Positions 43,718-53,164 of a DNA stretch of 64,000 nt are shown in pieces (position 1 is the first letter of the stretch; each line of letters starts with the position of its first letter). The translations under genes and the position numbers were made by a program. The DNA is from Aestuarierythrobacter sp037968495. GTDB taxonomy: Bacteria > Pseudomonadota > Alphaproteobacteria > Sphingomonadales > Sphingomonadaceae. The notes under the pieces were generated by a model. The model was not told the origin of the DNA. It saw nothing but the letters and a program-made list of their open reading frames with translations, and did no database searches. The stretch spans positions 5,909-69,908 of the forward strand of contig JBBKVP010000020.1 of the NCBI GenBank assembly GCA_037968495.1. The letters run 5' to 3'.

Positions 43718-45583
43718 TTAGCTCTTGCCCTCGCTCATAATTGCACACATGCGCGCGCTGAGATCAGCCTCCCAATCGCCCTTCATGGAACGGATTTTGG
43801 CAAGATATTCCTCATTTTCATGCGTCGGGACATCAGGATCATAATGATCAGCCGCAAGGCGCATCGTCTCGCGGTCCATCTCGTTGAAAACGGCAATCAT
43901 GCGGCCTGCCTGATCACGCGAATGGCCTAATGCCTCAATCGCAGAACGGCCGATCCGCAGCGAGCTGTCATAGGTTTCGCGGATAATGTCGCGGCATCCG
44001 GCGTACCACAAATCATATACGTGATTGCGGTCCACTGCGCGGGCAATCACGTGCACTTGCGGGTGATGCTTGACCATATATTTAACGAGACCGGTAATCT
44101 GTTCTTTATTGTCGATCGCAATCACAAACAGCTTGGCATCATCAATGCCCGCAGCATCAAGCATGTCGGGCCGTGTCGCGTCACCGTAATAGGCGTGCAC
44201 ATCGAATGCCTTGAGCAGTTCCAGCTGCTTTGAACTGAAATCGATTACGGTCGGTTCCAACCCGCTGCCGCGCAAAATGCGCCGCACGATGCCGCCAACC
44301 CGGCCATGTCCGGCGATGATGACCTCGCATTTCTCTTCAATCGCATCCATCGCGCGGTGCTCCGTCGCGGTATAGCGAGGCCTGATGATGCGGTCGTAGA
44401 ATATGAACAGGACTGGGGTGAGCAGCATCGATAGCGCCACAATCAGCAGCAAACGGTTGGCCAAATCGCCCGGGATAACAGCGCTTGCGACAGTCAATGA
44501 CAGCAGCACGAAACCGAACTCACCCGCTTGCGCCAAGCCAAGGCTGAACAACCAGCGGTCCGATCCACCAATCTTGAAGATATGCGAAAGCACGAACAGT
44601 ACGGCCACCTTCAGCGCCATCAGACCAATGGTCAAACCGAGAATACCCCAGACATTATCTATCAGCAGAGCGAAATTGATGCCCGCCCCGACAGTCATGA
44701 AGAACAGGCCGAGCAGCAGCCCTTTGAACGGGTTGATATCGCTTTCAAGCTCATGCCTGTATTCGCTGTTCGCCAGCACTACGCCGGCGAGGAAGGTTCC
44801 CAAGGCCGGGGACAGGCCAACCAACGACATAAGCAGCGCAATACCGATCACGATCATCAGCGCCGTTGCGACAAAGAGCTCGCGCATCTCGCTGGCGGCA
44901 ATGAAACGGAAAATCGGCCCGGTCAGATAGGATCCGATCCACATCACCGCTCCAATAGCGCCCAGCGTGACAAGCGCCATCGCCCAACCGGGCAGGCCGT
45001 CGACCAGGCTCATCCCGCCACGATGATCACCCTCCCCTGCGGAAGCATGCGACAATGTCTCAGCCAGTTCCGGTAGAGCCAGCAAAGGGATCAGCGCCAG
45101 CATCGGGATTACTGCAATGTCCTGAAACAGCAGGACCGAGAAGCTCGACTGGCCTCCATCGCTCTTCATCAGGCCCTTCTCGTCAAGCGTCTGCAAGACA
45201 ATCGCGGTCGACGAAAGCGCCAGGACAAGGCCAATTGCCAAGGCCACGGACCAGACCTGTCCAAATGCCATAGCGACTGCCATGACGCCAACCGTAGTAA
45301 GAGCAACTTGCCCTCCGCCCAGTCCCAGCAGCTTGGTGCGCATGGACCACAGAAGTTTGGGTTCCAGCTCTAGCCCGACCAGAAACAGCATCATCACGAC
45401 GCCGAACTCTGCAAAATGCTGGATCGAAACGACGTCCACTTTGAGCAGTGCCAGTAACGGGCTGATCAAAATGCCCGCGATCAGATATCCCAGCACGGAA
45501 CCGAGCCCCAAGCGCGAGGCAATCGGCACGGCGACCACGCCAGCAATTAGAAAGATGAAAGCCAGAAGCAGAAAGTCGGTGAT
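43718..45583 (-). CDS. Kef-type CPA2 K+/H+ antiporter with RCK (TrkA-N) domain; ATC start
   Basis: About 621 residues. The membrane domain includes RLGLGSVLGYLIAGILISP, MMLFLVGLELEPKLL, LSSTAIVLQTLDEKG and VLLFQDIAVIPML (the DxA pattern of KefB/C); the C-terminal RCK domain starts VIIAGHGRVGGIVRRIL. The only canonical start, GTG 45538, would remove half of helix 1. The frame continues upstream as TDFLLLAFIFLIAG to an ATC at 45581-45583 that is exactly 7 nt from GGGGAG (45591-45596); a TAA lies 6 codons earlier. AUC initiation or a lost ATG is inferred. Confidence 0.88.
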   Translation of the reverse strand: MTDFLLLAFIFLIAGVVAVPIASRLGLGSVLGYLIAGILISPLLALLKVDVVSIQHFAEFGVVMMLFLVGLELEPKLLWSMRTKLLGLGGGQVALTTVGVMAVAMAFGQVWSVALAIGLVLALSSTAIVLQTLDEKGLMKSDGGQSSFSVLLFQDIAVIPMLALIPLLALPELAETLSHASAGEGDHRGGMSLVDGLPGWAMALVTLGAIGAVMWIGSYLTGPIFRFIAASEMRELFVATALMIVIGIALLMSLVGLSPALGTFLAGVVLANSEYRHELESDINPFKGLLLGLFFMTVGAGINFALLIDNVWGILGLTIGLMALKVAVLFVLSHIFKIGGSDRWLFSLGLAQAGEFGFVLLSLTVASAVIPGDLANRLLLIVALSMLLTPVLFIFYDRIIRPRYTATEHRAMDAIEEKCEVIIAGHGRVGGIVRRILRGSGLEPTVIDFSSKQLELLKAFDVHAYYGDATRPDMLDAAGIDDAKLFVIAIDNKEQITGLVKYMVKHHPQVHVIARAVDRNHVYDLWYAGCRDIIRETYDSSLRIGRSAIEALGHSRDQAGRMIAVFNEMDRETMRLAADHYDPDVPTHENEEYLAKIRSMKGDWEADLSARMCAIMSEGKS

Positions 45584-45628
45584 GCGGATTCTCCCCGTTT
45601 ACTTTTAATGACGCTAAGCCACTTCTTG

Positions 45629-45661
45629 ACACAAAAAAAGGGGCGCCCGAAGCGCCCCTTT
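45629..45661 (-). terminator. Rho-independent terminator of the peptidyl-prolyl isomerase gene
   Basis: GGGGCGC/GCGCCCC (45640-45646 with 45652-45658) forms a 7-bp GC stem with a short loop. On the minus strand it is followed by TTTTTTT (45633-45639), so it acts in the ppi direction; on the plus strand only a short T run follows. Confidence 0.85.
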
Positions 45662-45681
45662 CTCAATTCATTCGAGCCAGA

Positions 45682-46131
45682 TCAGCTGACCGTTGCTTTA
45701 ACAATCTTGCCCGGGCTCGCGGGTGGCTCGCCCTTGGGCAGTGCATCGACATGTTCCATGCCTTCTTCGACCTGGCCCCATGCAGTGTACTGGCCGTCCA
45801 AGAAATGTGCATCATCGAAGCAGATGAAGAACTGGCTGTTCGCGCTGTCAGGGTTCTGGCTACGCGCCATGCTGCAAGTGCCACGAACATGCGGTTCAGC
45901 GTTGAACTCGGCCTTGATATCAGGATGTTCGCTACCACCCATGCCTGTGCCGGTCGGATCGCCGCCCTGCGCCATGAAGCCGGGGATCACGCGGTGGAAA
46001 ATAACGCCATCATAGAAGCCAGCCTTTGCCAGCGTAGTGATACGCTCGACATGGCCGGGCGCAAGATCGGGGCGCAGTTTGATCACTACGTCGCCTGTTT
46101 CTGTGGTGAGGGTGAGCTTTTGGTCAGCCAT
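45682..46131 (-). CDS. ppi: Cyclophilin-type peptidyl-prolyl cis-trans isomerase
   Basis: 149 residues, a compact bacterial cyclophilin: GFYDGVIFHRVIPGFMAQGGDPTG (split by usual loop), CSMARSQNPDSANSQFFI and FLDGQYTAWGQVEEG. There is no signal peptide, so it is cytoplasmic. It assists protein folding. The start is ATG 46129-46131, and a strong terminator lies just beyond its 3' end. Confidence 0.95.
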   Translation of the reverse strand: MADQKLTLTTETGDVVIKLRPDLAPGHVERITTLAKAGFYDGVIFHRVIPGFMAQGGDPTGTGMGGSEHPDIKAEFNAEPHVRGTCSMARSQNPDSANSQFFICFDDAHFLDGQYTAWGQVEEGMEHVDALPKGEPPASPGKIVKATVS

Positions 46132-46261
46132 TATCGGTAATCTCCTGTTGTGCCTATTCTCGTTTGGGGCCGATATAGTGCGCCATGCGCCAATGTCACC
46201 CGCACCGCCCGAAAACGCATCTAAAAGTTGATTTTGAGGCTCATCTCCCTAGACGCACCCT

Positions 46262-47707
46262 ATGGCCGATAAAGACCGCGATGACCTGGCCCTGCTCGAT
46301 CCGCAAAAGGCGGAGCATGAGCCGCGCCCGGATGACCGCGTCGATGATGAACGGCTGGATGAAGAAAACACGCTGAAGCCGAAATATGTCCGCAGCGTGG
46401 AAGATGCGCTGGAGGCTAATGATCAGCCGCGTGTTTACGAGCTGGTCGAACCGCTCCACCCCGCGGACATCGCCGACCTTTTCGAGCTATTGGGTGCAGG
46501 CGACCGCCGCGAACTAGCCGCCGCTATCACCGATTTGATGTCGAGCGAAGTCATCGCCGAACTCAACGATTATGTTCGCGAGGATATGATGGAGGCGCTG
46601 CCGGCCGAGGCTGTTGCCGACATCGCCGAGCAGCTTGAAACGGATGACGCCGTCCAGCTGATCGAGGATCTGGACGAAGAAGACCAAGCTGCCGTTCTTG
46701 CGGAAATGGAGCCGGAAGACCGCGCTGCGATTGAAAGCGCACTAGCCTATCCGGAGGAAACCGCTGGCCGGTTGATGCAGCGCGATATGGTCGCTGTGCC
46801 TGAACACCTTACCGTTGGTGGTCTAATCGATTTCCTACGGGCTGACCGCGATCTGCCAACTGATTTTCTCGAAGTGTTTATCGTCAACGAACGCCATGTT
46901 CCGGTGGGCACTTGCCAATTGAGCTGGATTCTCCGCACGCCGCGCGATGTGCAGTTGGGCGATGTAATGAAGCGCGACCAAACCCTGATCCCCGTGATGA
47001 TGGATCAGGAAGAAGCTGCGCTGATGTTCCAGAAATACGCGCTGATCTCTGCCGCAGTGGTGGACGACTCCGGGCGCCTCGTCGGCCAGATCACCGTCGA
47101 TGATATCGTTCACATCATTTCCGAAGAGGCCGGCGAAGACGCCTTGCTGATGTCGGGTGCAGGTGAAGGTGACATCAACGAACCGATCCGCGAAGCCTAT
47201 AGCGCCCGCGTGCGCTGGCTAATTGCGAACCTTGGCACAGCTTTGGTCGCATCGCTGATTATCGCTGCATTCGGCACGGCAATCGAAAAGCTGGTGGCGC
47301 TCGCAATCCTGATGCCGATTGTCGCCAGCATCGGCGGCAATGCAGGCACACAAACCATGGCCGTGGCCGTCCGCGCCATCGCGATGAACCAGCTGACACG
47401 TTCGAACACCAAACGCATTTTGCTGAAGGAATTGCGCGTTGCTCTGCTCAATGGAGCGACAATTGCCGTGCTGATTGGCGTGGCCACCGCGCTTATCTTC
47501 ACGCCTATGCTGGGCGCAGTGATAGCGACGGCGATGATCATCAACGTGGTGACTTCAGGCCTTGCCGGAGTGGTGGTGCCCGTGGCGTTCGACCGATTGG
47601 GACAGGATCCCGCCGTGGCGAGCAGTGTATTCGTGACGATGATCACGGATTCGATGGGCTTCTTCGCGTTCCTTGGCCTTGCCGTTGCAACCGGGGTCGC
47701 GGGTTAA
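46262..47707 (+). CDS. mgtE: Magnesium transporter MgtE
   Basis: 481 residues. A longer acidic N terminus is followed by the MgtE_N superhelix (LHPADIADLFELLG), two CBS domains (AGRLMQRDMVAVPEHLTVGG; SAAVVDDSGRLVGQITVDD) and five transmembrane helices with MPIVASIGGNAGTQTMAV and the late TSGLAGVVVPV. MgtE is a Mg2+-gated channel in the inner membrane. The gene follows the divergent ppi and is 3 nt ahead of the DUF1489 gene. Confidence 0.95.
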   Translation: MADKDRDDLALLDPQKAEHEPRPDDRVDDERLDEENTLKPKYVRSVEDALEANDQPRVYELVEPLHPADIADLFELLGAGDRRELAAAITDLMSSEVIAELNDYVREDMMEALPAEAVADIAEQLETDDAVQLIEDLDEEDQAAVLAEMEPEDRAAIESALAYPEETAGRLMQRDMVAVPEHLTVGGLIDFLRADRDLPTDFLEVFIVNERHVPVGTCQLSWILRTPRDVQLGDVMKRDQTLIPVMMDQEEAALMFQKYALISAAVVDDSGRLVGQITVDDIVHIISEEAGEDALLMSGAGEGDINEPIREAYSARVRWLIANLGTALVASLIIAAFGTAIEKLVALAILMPIVASIGGNAGTQTMAVAVRAIAMNQLTRSNTKRILLKELRVALLNGATIAVLIGVATALIFTPMLGAVIATAMIINVVTSGLAGVVVPVAFDRLGQDPAVASSVFVTMITDSMGFFAFLGLAVATGVAG

Positions 47708-47710
47708 GCC

Positions 47711-48103
47711 ATGCCGCTCCACATGACCAAGATCGCTTTCCGCAGCGAGAGTATCCACACATTGCGCGCATGGCTGGAGGGGCAAGGCGAAATAGCGCGC
47801 CTGACCACCAAGTACCGCCCCACCCGTTGGGAAGAAATGATCGGCGGCTCGCTCTACTGGATTCACGCCCACGCTCTTGTCGGCCGCAGCCCGATCTTGG
47901 GCTTTACAGAAACCGGCGACAAACGCTGGTTTATCGAACTGTCGCCCGAACTAATCGGCGTGCACCCCCGCCCCAAACGCGCCCATCAGGGCTGGCGTTA
48001 TCTAAAAGGCGATCCCCCACCCGATGTGGCCGAAGGCGAGGATATTGGCGACGTGCTGCCGGGTAAGCTGATGGGCAAGTTGAATAGGCTCGGCTTGGTT
48101 TAA
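47711..48103 (+). CDS. DUF1489 family protein
   Basis: 130 residues, soluble. The conserved patterns RWEEMIGGSLYWIHAHALVG, SPILGF, KRWFIELSPELI and HQGWRYLKGDPPPD are those of the alphaproteobacterial DUF1489 family, whose function is unknown. It is almost contiguous with mgtE, suggesting one operon. An alternative ATG is at 47723. Confidence 0.85.
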   Translation: MPLHMTKIAFRSESIHTLRAWLEGQGEIARLTTKYRPTRWEEMIGGSLYWIHAHALVGRSPILGFTETGDKRWFIELSPELIGVHPRPKRAHQGWRYLKGDPPPDVAEGEDIGDVLPGKLMGKLNRLGLV

Positions 48104-48114
48104 GAGACTAATTT

Positions 48115-48140
48115 CGCCTTCTGGGTGGAAAGCAGACATT
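48115..48140. repeat. Dispersed hairpin repeat, degenerate copy
   Basis: Contains CTGGGTGGAAAGCAGACATT, matching the core (T)GGGTGG-AAGCGGACATT of the 51-58 kb repeat family with an imperfect left arm. Confidence 0.5.
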
Positions 48141-48205
48141 GGCAAAGCCTTGATGGGAAATCGATACGAAGATGCTGAGGGCTGACGCTTCGTCTTGAGT
48201 TGAGT

Positions 48206-49468
48206 TTATGGCCGGGTCTGACCGTCCCCAAAAACCAGATACTTAAAACTCGTCAGCTGTTCGAGACCGACCGGTCCTCGCGCGTGCATTTTGCCTGTGG
48301 CGATTCCAATTTCCGCTCCCATGCCGAATTCTCCGCCGTCAGAAAATTGCGTCGAGGCGTTGTGCATGACGACAGCACTGTCAATTGCGGTTAGAAACGT
48401 GCGGGCTGCATCTTGGTCCTCGGTGATGATCGCGTCAGTGTGACCTGATGACTGTTTCGTGATGAACTCAATACTTTCGCTGAGGCCAGATACGACCTTG
48501 ATCGATGCAATCGCATCCAGAAACTCGGTGCCGAAATCATCATCGCTCGCAGCTTTGATACGGCCATCCGCCTTCACAGCTATCGGATCGCCACGGAATT
48601 CGCAGTCGGGCATCGCATCAAGGATCATAGGAATGGCGCGGGCAGCGACAGATTGATCAATCACGATACTTTCAGTCGCGCCGCACACACCGGTTCGCCG
48701 CAGTTTGGCATTGCGAACTATCGCGACGCCCTTGTCCAAATCTGCGGCGCTATGGATGTAGCTGTGGCAATTGCCATCAAGATGCAGGAGCGTCGGCACC
48801 TTTGCCTGATCACGCACTAGCTCTACCAGACCGCGCCCCCCGCGCGGGATAACAAGATCGACTGTATCGACGGCCTGCAGCAGCTCGGCGACCGCTTCGC
48901 GTGCAGTGGTCTGGACGGTTTGCACGGCGTCTTCCGGAAGGCCCGCGTGCTTTAGCCCGGCCCGCATGCACCCAACAATTGTGCGGGTGGAATGACGGCT
49001 GTCGGAACCACCGCGCAAAATCACCGCATTGCCGGACTTGAGGCAAAGAGCGCTTGCATCGGCGCCGACATTGGGGCGCGATTCGTAGATCATGCCGATG
49101 ACGCCAATGGGGACAGCGACGCGCTCAATCGTAAGCCCGTTGGGCCGTTGAAACTCGGCGAGGCGGCGACCAACAGGGTCCGGCAGCTTGGCGATCTCAT
49201 CGAGCGCGTCGGCCATGGCTGCGATGCGTTTTGCGTCCAGCATCAGCCGATCAATAAATGATGCAGGCTTTTTGTCGCGAACGCTTTCGACATCTTTTTC
49301 ATTGGCAACGATCAGATCATCAGTCGCTTCACGAAGAGCTTTTGCGGCTCCGGTCAGCGCGAGATTTTTTTGATCCGTGGTCGCGCCAAGCAACAGCCGC
49401 GAGGCTGTGCGTGCACGCTCTCCAAGCTGAGCTATGTGGGTTTTCGGATCGAGTTTCTGGTCAGTCAT
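48206..49468 (-). CDS. proA: Glutamate-5-semialdehyde dehydrogenase (gamma-glutamyl phosphate reductase)
   Basis: 420 residues. The catalytic Cys is C262 in LRRTGVCGATESIVID, with RPNVGADASALCLKSGNAV and VPTLLHLDGNCHSYI before it. It reduces gamma-glutamyl phosphate with NADPH in proline synthesis. It starts 39 nt after the proC stop on the same strand, so the two likely form an operon. The ATG is at 49466-49468. Confidence 0.95.
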   Translation of the reverse strand: MTDQKLDPKTHIAQLGERARTASRLLLGATTDQKNLALTGAAKALREATDDLIVANEKDVESVRDKKPASFIDRLMLDAKRIAAMADALDEIAKLPDPVGRRLAEFQRPNGLTIERVAVPIGVIGMIYESRPNVGADASALCLKSGNAVILRGGSDSRHSTRTIVGCMRAGLKHAGLPEDAVQTVQTTAREAVAELLQAVDTVDLVIPRGGRGLVELVRDQAKVPTLLHLDGNCHSYIHSAADLDKGVAIVRNAKLRRTGVCGATESIVIDQSVAARAIPMILDAMPDCEFRGDPIAVKADGRIKAASDDDFGTEFLDAIASIKVVSGLSESIEFITKQSSGHTDAIITEDQDAARTFLTAIDSAVVMHNASTQFSDGGEFGMGAEIGIATGKMHARGPVGLEQLTSFKYLVFGDGQTRP

Positions 49469-49507
49469 GGCTGCTCCATTCGTATTTCATTTGTGGCCGC
49501 GCGCCGA

Positions 49508-50296
49508 TTATCTAAGGCTAACCGCGCGCTCGTATGCCGATTTAAGTGTATTGGTGAAAAGTTGGTCCAGATCGTTTGATCCGTTCAGCGAATTTAGACC
49601 TGCCTCGGTTGTGCCATTCTTGCTGGTCACCGAATTGCGCAACTCTTCGAGCGACAGCGGACTCTGCTGCGCCATTTCGATTGCCCCACGCATCGTATTC
49701 AGAACCATCGCAATGCCCTCCTCTTCTGAAAACCCCAGACCGGTCGCTGCTTGCGCAAAGGAACGGGCGATTTCGAAAACATATCCGGGACCTGAGCCTG
49801 CGATAGCGGTTAAACGGTCCAATTCATCCTCGTTGCCCACTACCATGGCAGTGCCTACCCGCTCCATCATGGACCTTGCGTGGTCTAGTTGTTCGCCGCC
49901 GACATTCTTACTGGCGCAGATGCCGCTAACACCCTTGCCAATGGCGGCCGGCATGTTGGGCATGACGCGGATTACGGGAATGCCGTTCATAGCAGCTCGA
50001 AGGCGTTCAATTGAGCAACCGGCGGCAATAGAAAGCAAATATCCGCCGGGGGTGAACATTCCGCTGTAGTTTGGCAAAACGGTGTCGATCATCTGCGGCT
50101 TGATCGCCGCGACGATCACATCGAAGCGTTGACCCGCGATTTTCTCACGATCGGAGACAAGCGCAACTTCGCCTGGAATAGTATCTGTTGCGCGGTCAAG
50201 CCTGGGATCGACAATAGTGAATGATTCATCACCGCTAAGCCAACCAGAAAGCAATGCGCGACCCATTTTTCCGCATCCTATAAGTAAGATATTCAA
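49508..50296 (-). CDS. proC: Pyrroline-5-carboxylate reductase
   Basis: 262 residues. The Rossmann start ILLIGCGKMGRALLSGWL, VIVAAIKPQMIDTVLP, PVIRVMPNMPAAIGKG, LTAIAGSGPGYVFE and the C-terminal NSVTSKNGTTEAGL are the standard ProC motifs. It performs the last step of proline synthesis. ATG 50294-50296 lies across a 206-nt AT-rich intergenic region from proB, which reads in the opposite direction. Confidence 0.95.
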   Translation of the reverse strand: MNILLIGCGKMGRALLSGWLSGDESFTIVDPRLDRATDTIPGEVALVSDREKIAGQRFDVIVAAIKPQMIDTVLPNYSGMFTPGGYLLSIAAGCSIERLRAAMNGIPVIRVMPNMPAAIGKGVSGICASKNVGGEQLDHARSMMERVGTAMVVGNEDELDRLTAIAGSGPGYVFEIARSFAQAATGLGFSEEEGIAMVLNTMRGAIEMAQQSPLSLEELRNSVTSKNGTTEAGLNSLNGSNDLDQLFTNTLKSAYERAVSLR

Positions 50297-50502
50297 CTAC
50301 ACGCTCCTGTGTAAGTATTTCATCAAGATGTTTTGTAAATTCGTAGGGCACTAAATCTTCTAGTAATTTTGAGTGCTTCTGAAATTATTGAGCTCCGCAT
50401 TGTAAAAATTTTTGCTGTGCAATTCCATATTGGTGGTTGTGCGCTGCACAATGGATAATTAGTTAGATGTCAGTGAAATTCAAGATTGAATGAAGGCTTA
50501 GT
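50297..50502. promoter_or_regulatory. Divergent promoter region between proC and proB
   Basis: 206 nt, much more AT-rich than the surrounding genes (for example 50330-50420). It must carry the promoters for proCA (minus) and proB (plus). No clear operator palindrome was found by eye. Confidence 0.4.
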
Positions 50503-51651
50503 GTGTCAAACCCAAGAAAACGAATCGTCATCAAAATCGGATCAGGCTTGCTGGCAAATCAGGATCGCCTGACGCCGCGATTTGGGTTTTTGCAGCGCTT
50601 GCTTGAGGACGTGGCGCGGCTGCGCGACGACGGCTACGATGTGATTATTGCGTCATCGGGAGCGGTCGCGTTGGGCTTAAACACCATTGGCGTGCGGCCA
50701 GAGGACGCAGGCGTTAGCGATAAACAAGCAGCGGCGGCATGCGGAATGCCGCTTCTTCTCAATGCCTATAAGCAAGTGGGACTCGAATTTGGATTTGAGA
50801 TTTCGCAGATTTTGCTGACTCTTGGTGATTTTGAGAGTCACAGCCGCTTTCTCAATGTGCGCAACACCGTCAACCGGTTACTTGAATCGCGAATAGTACC
50901 GATCGTGAATGAGAACGACACAATTACCACCGAAGAAATCCGTGTCGGCGACAACGATAGGCTTGGCGCAAAAATCGCGCAGATGGTCGGTGCGGAGGAT
51001 TTTATCATCCTCACCGGCGTGGATGGTCTGTATGATCGTGAGCCCTCGCAAGAAGGCGCGCAGCTGGTCGAGGAAGTTCACGACGTCACCGGTTTCCTTG
51101 AAGCTGCGTCGGGGATGAGTGCACTCGGATCTGGGGGGATGCTAACGAAGTTGCAGGCGGTCAACATGGCGCAAAATGCTGGCTGCACAGCCTATATTGC
51201 CAACGGTGAGGCCGATTATCCGCTGACCAGCGTTCTCAATGGAACTCGCAAATGCACGAAATGTATCGCCAACCCTGAACCGGTATCGCTTTGGGATGCT
51301 TGGTTGGCTGATCGCCTACAGATGGCGGGCAGCTTAGTCCTGAACAAAGGAGCGGCTGAGCGCCTCGGTGATGAAGACCCTATCCTGCGCGGCGAAGTCG
51401 CCAACGTGGTCGGCGATTTCAAACGCGGCGACGTGCTCCATATCTATGATGAAGACGGAAATGAACTTGCGCGGGGCCTGTCTGACTTCACTTCAGAAGA
51501 ATCGCGGATAATGATCAACAATCAGGACATTCCGGCCGAACAACTGTTAGGCTATAAGAGCAGGGCCGAATTCATTCGACCGCAGAATTTGGTGAAAGTT
51601 GAAAATCGGCATTTGGCGTGGGAAGCGCCGGAAGATTGCTCAACCACTTAG
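50503..51651 (+). CDS. proB: Glutamate 5-kinase (AAK + PUA domains)
   Basis: 382 residues. The kinase domain begins KRIVIKIGSGLLANQDRLTP and has VIIASSGAVALGL, VPIVNENDTITTEEI, FGDNDRLGA-type VGDNDRLGAKIA and SGGMLTKLQAVNMA. A C-terminal PUA domain follows (VLNKGAAERLGDEDPIL to SRIMINNQDIPAEQLLG). It catalyses the first, proline-inhibited step of proline synthesis. The start is GTG 50503. Confidence 0.93.
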   Translation: MSNPRKRIVIKIGSGLLANQDRLTPRFGFLQRLLEDVARLRDDGYDVIIASSGAVALGLNTIGVRPEDAGVSDKQAAAACGMPLLLNAYKQVGLEFGFEISQILLTLGDFESHSRFLNVRNTVNRLLESRIVPIVNENDTITTEEIRVGDNDRLGAKIAQMVGAEDFIILTGVDGLYDREPSQEGAQLVEEVHDVTGFLEAASGMSALGSGGMLTKLQAVNMAQNAGCTAYIANGEADYPLTSVLNGTRKCTKCIANPEPVSLWDAWLADRLQMAGSLVLNKGAAERLGDEDPILRGEVANVVGDFKRGDVLHIYDEDGNELARGLSDFTSEESRIMINNQDIPAEQLLGYKSRAEFIRPQNLVKVENRHLAWEAPEDCSTT

Positions 51652-51776
51652 TTCAGGGGTGATCATCGGAGGCCGGGAACGAATGAGTCACGGCCAAGAC
51701 TGCTAAAAGGGACGCAACAGCCGCAAGCGAAATACAATCCGGCGGGGCTTCTCGCTCAATTGGGCATGGGTAATAG

Positions 51777-51850
51777 GTCCGAGTTTGGGTCGTTAGCAGT
51801 CATTCGCAGTTTTGAGCCGCCCTACGTCCGCTTTTGGGTGGAAAGCGGAC
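51777..51850. repeat. Two tandem copies of the dispersed hairpin repeat
   Basis: The second copy, 51826-51850, is a perfect hairpin: GTCCGCTTT (51826-51834), loop TGGGTGG, AAAGCGGAC (51842-51850). The first copy (51777-51802) is degenerate (TTTGGGTCGTTAGCAGTCATT). Both lie in the gene-free 272 nt between proB and the persulfide dioxygenase. Confidence 0.7.
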
Positions 51851-51923
51851 TCGAACTAGGAGTGGAATGGGTCTATGCCCCATAACCCTTCGTTTGCGGA
51901 GCTTCTAGTCAGGGAGAATTGCA

Positions 51924-52997
51924 GTGCTAATCTTCCGACAGTTGTTTGATCAACAATCTTCAACCTACACCTATCTTCTCGCCGATCGGGCCAGTCGCGA
52001 GGCCATACTTATTGATCCCGTCTTTGAGCAGGTTCCTCGCGAAATTGCCCTGATCGAAGAGTTGGGGTTAAAATTATATGCATCGCTTGAGACCCACGTC
52101 CATGCAGACCATGTGACTGGCGCGTGGATGCTGAGAGACCAACTTAAAAGCAAGATTGCTATTTCTGCCAGTTCGGGTGTCGAGGGTTCCGACGTTCTCT
52201 TATCGGACGGCGACAGACTTAGCTTTGGAGATCGTTACGTGACTGCGATGTCCACGCCAGGCCACACAAACGGCTGCTCGACTTTCGTGCTCGATGACAG
52301 CTCGATGGCGTTCACTGGAGACTGTCTACTAATCAGGGGATGTGGTAGAACCGATTTCCAGCACGGCGACCCAGCTGTCCTGTATAGTTCCGTGCACGAC
52401 AAGATATTTTCCTTGCAGGACGAATGCCTAATCTACCCAGGTCACGACTATCACGGTTCGACGGTGACAAGCGTTGGTGAAGAGAAGGCCTACAATCCAC
52501 GCTTGGGCTCGGATATCGGCATGGAAGATTTTCGCGGCTATATGCTCAACCTTGGGCTTGCCCATCCGAAGCAGATTGATATCGCAGTTCCTGCCAACAT
52601 GCAGTGCGGTAAGCCCCAAAGGTCCGAATTGTTTCAGGTAGGACCCGGTTGGGCGCCTCTGAATTTCACATACGCGGGCCTCTGGGAGTTGCAGCCGGCA
52701 TGGCTCGAGGAGCATCGAAAGGAAGTACAAATAATTGATGTCCGCGAGCAGAGCGAATTTACCGGCATTTTGGGCCACATCGTAGGGGCGCGACTCATTC
52801 CTCTAGGGCAGCTGAAAGCTTCTGCGGTTTCGATCGAAAAGGACAGGCCAGTCGTTACAGTTTGCCGCTCCGGTGCAAGATCTGCCCAAGCGGCATTTAT
52901 GCTCGAAAAAGAAGGCTTTGGTAGGGTTGCCAACCTGGCAGGCGGCATGCTTCGATGGCGGACTCAGCGATTGCCAGTTGAGGGTGCCGAAGAATAG
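51924..52997 (+). CDS. Persulfide dioxygenase (ETHE1-like) fused to rhodanese
   Basis: 357 residues. Residues 1-245 are a metallo-beta-lactamase fold with H58-V-H60-A-D62-H63, His114, Asp133 and His174, and the ETHE1-like loop CGRTDFQHGDPAVLYSSVHDK (one residue shortened in use). Residues 255-350 are a rhodanese domain with catalytic Cys314 in VTVCRSGARSAQAA. The pair oxidises glutathione persulfide to sulfite and shuttles sulfane sulfur, acting after the SQR encoded at 53568-54797. The ATG at 51924 follows AGGGAG. Confidence 0.93.
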   Translation: MLIFRQLFDQQSSTYTYLLADRASREAILIDPVFEQVPREIALIEELGLKLYASLETHVHADHVTGAWMLRDQLKSKIAISASSGVEGSDVLLSDGDRLSFGDRYVTAMSTPGHTNGCSTFVLDDSSMAFTGDCLLIRGCGRTDFQHGDPAVLYSSVHDKIFSLQDECLIYPGHDYHGSTVTSVGEEKAYNPRLGSDIGMEDFRGYMLNLGLAHPKQIDIAVPANMQCGKPQRSELFQVGPGWAPLNFTYAGLWELQPAWLEEHRKEVQIIDVREQSEFTGILGHIVGARLIPLGQLKASAVSIEKDRPVVTVCRSGARSAQAAFMLEKEGFGRVANLAGGMLRWRTQRLPVEGAEE

Positions 52998-53123
52998 CAA
53001 TTGGCCATGCTCATATTGTTCGCAAATCCGGGGGAAAGCGAACTTTTCTGTGCTTACCGTAGCCTCATGAGCGCGCCTGATATTTTGCCACTCGAATGTC
53101 CGAACTGGACTAGCTGACTGCAA

Positions 53124-53144
53124 GCGGGGCTTGATAAGCCCCGC
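53124..53144. terminator. GC-rich hairpin between convergent genes
   Basis: GCGGGGCTT (53124-53132) pairs perfectly with AAGCCCCGC (53136-53144) around a 3-nt loop, between the ends of the dioxygenase gene (plus) and the 79-codon gene (minus). There is no T run on either side, so termination is inferred from position. Confidence 0.5.
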
Positions 53145-53164
53145 CTAACCATCGACTTGGAAGA

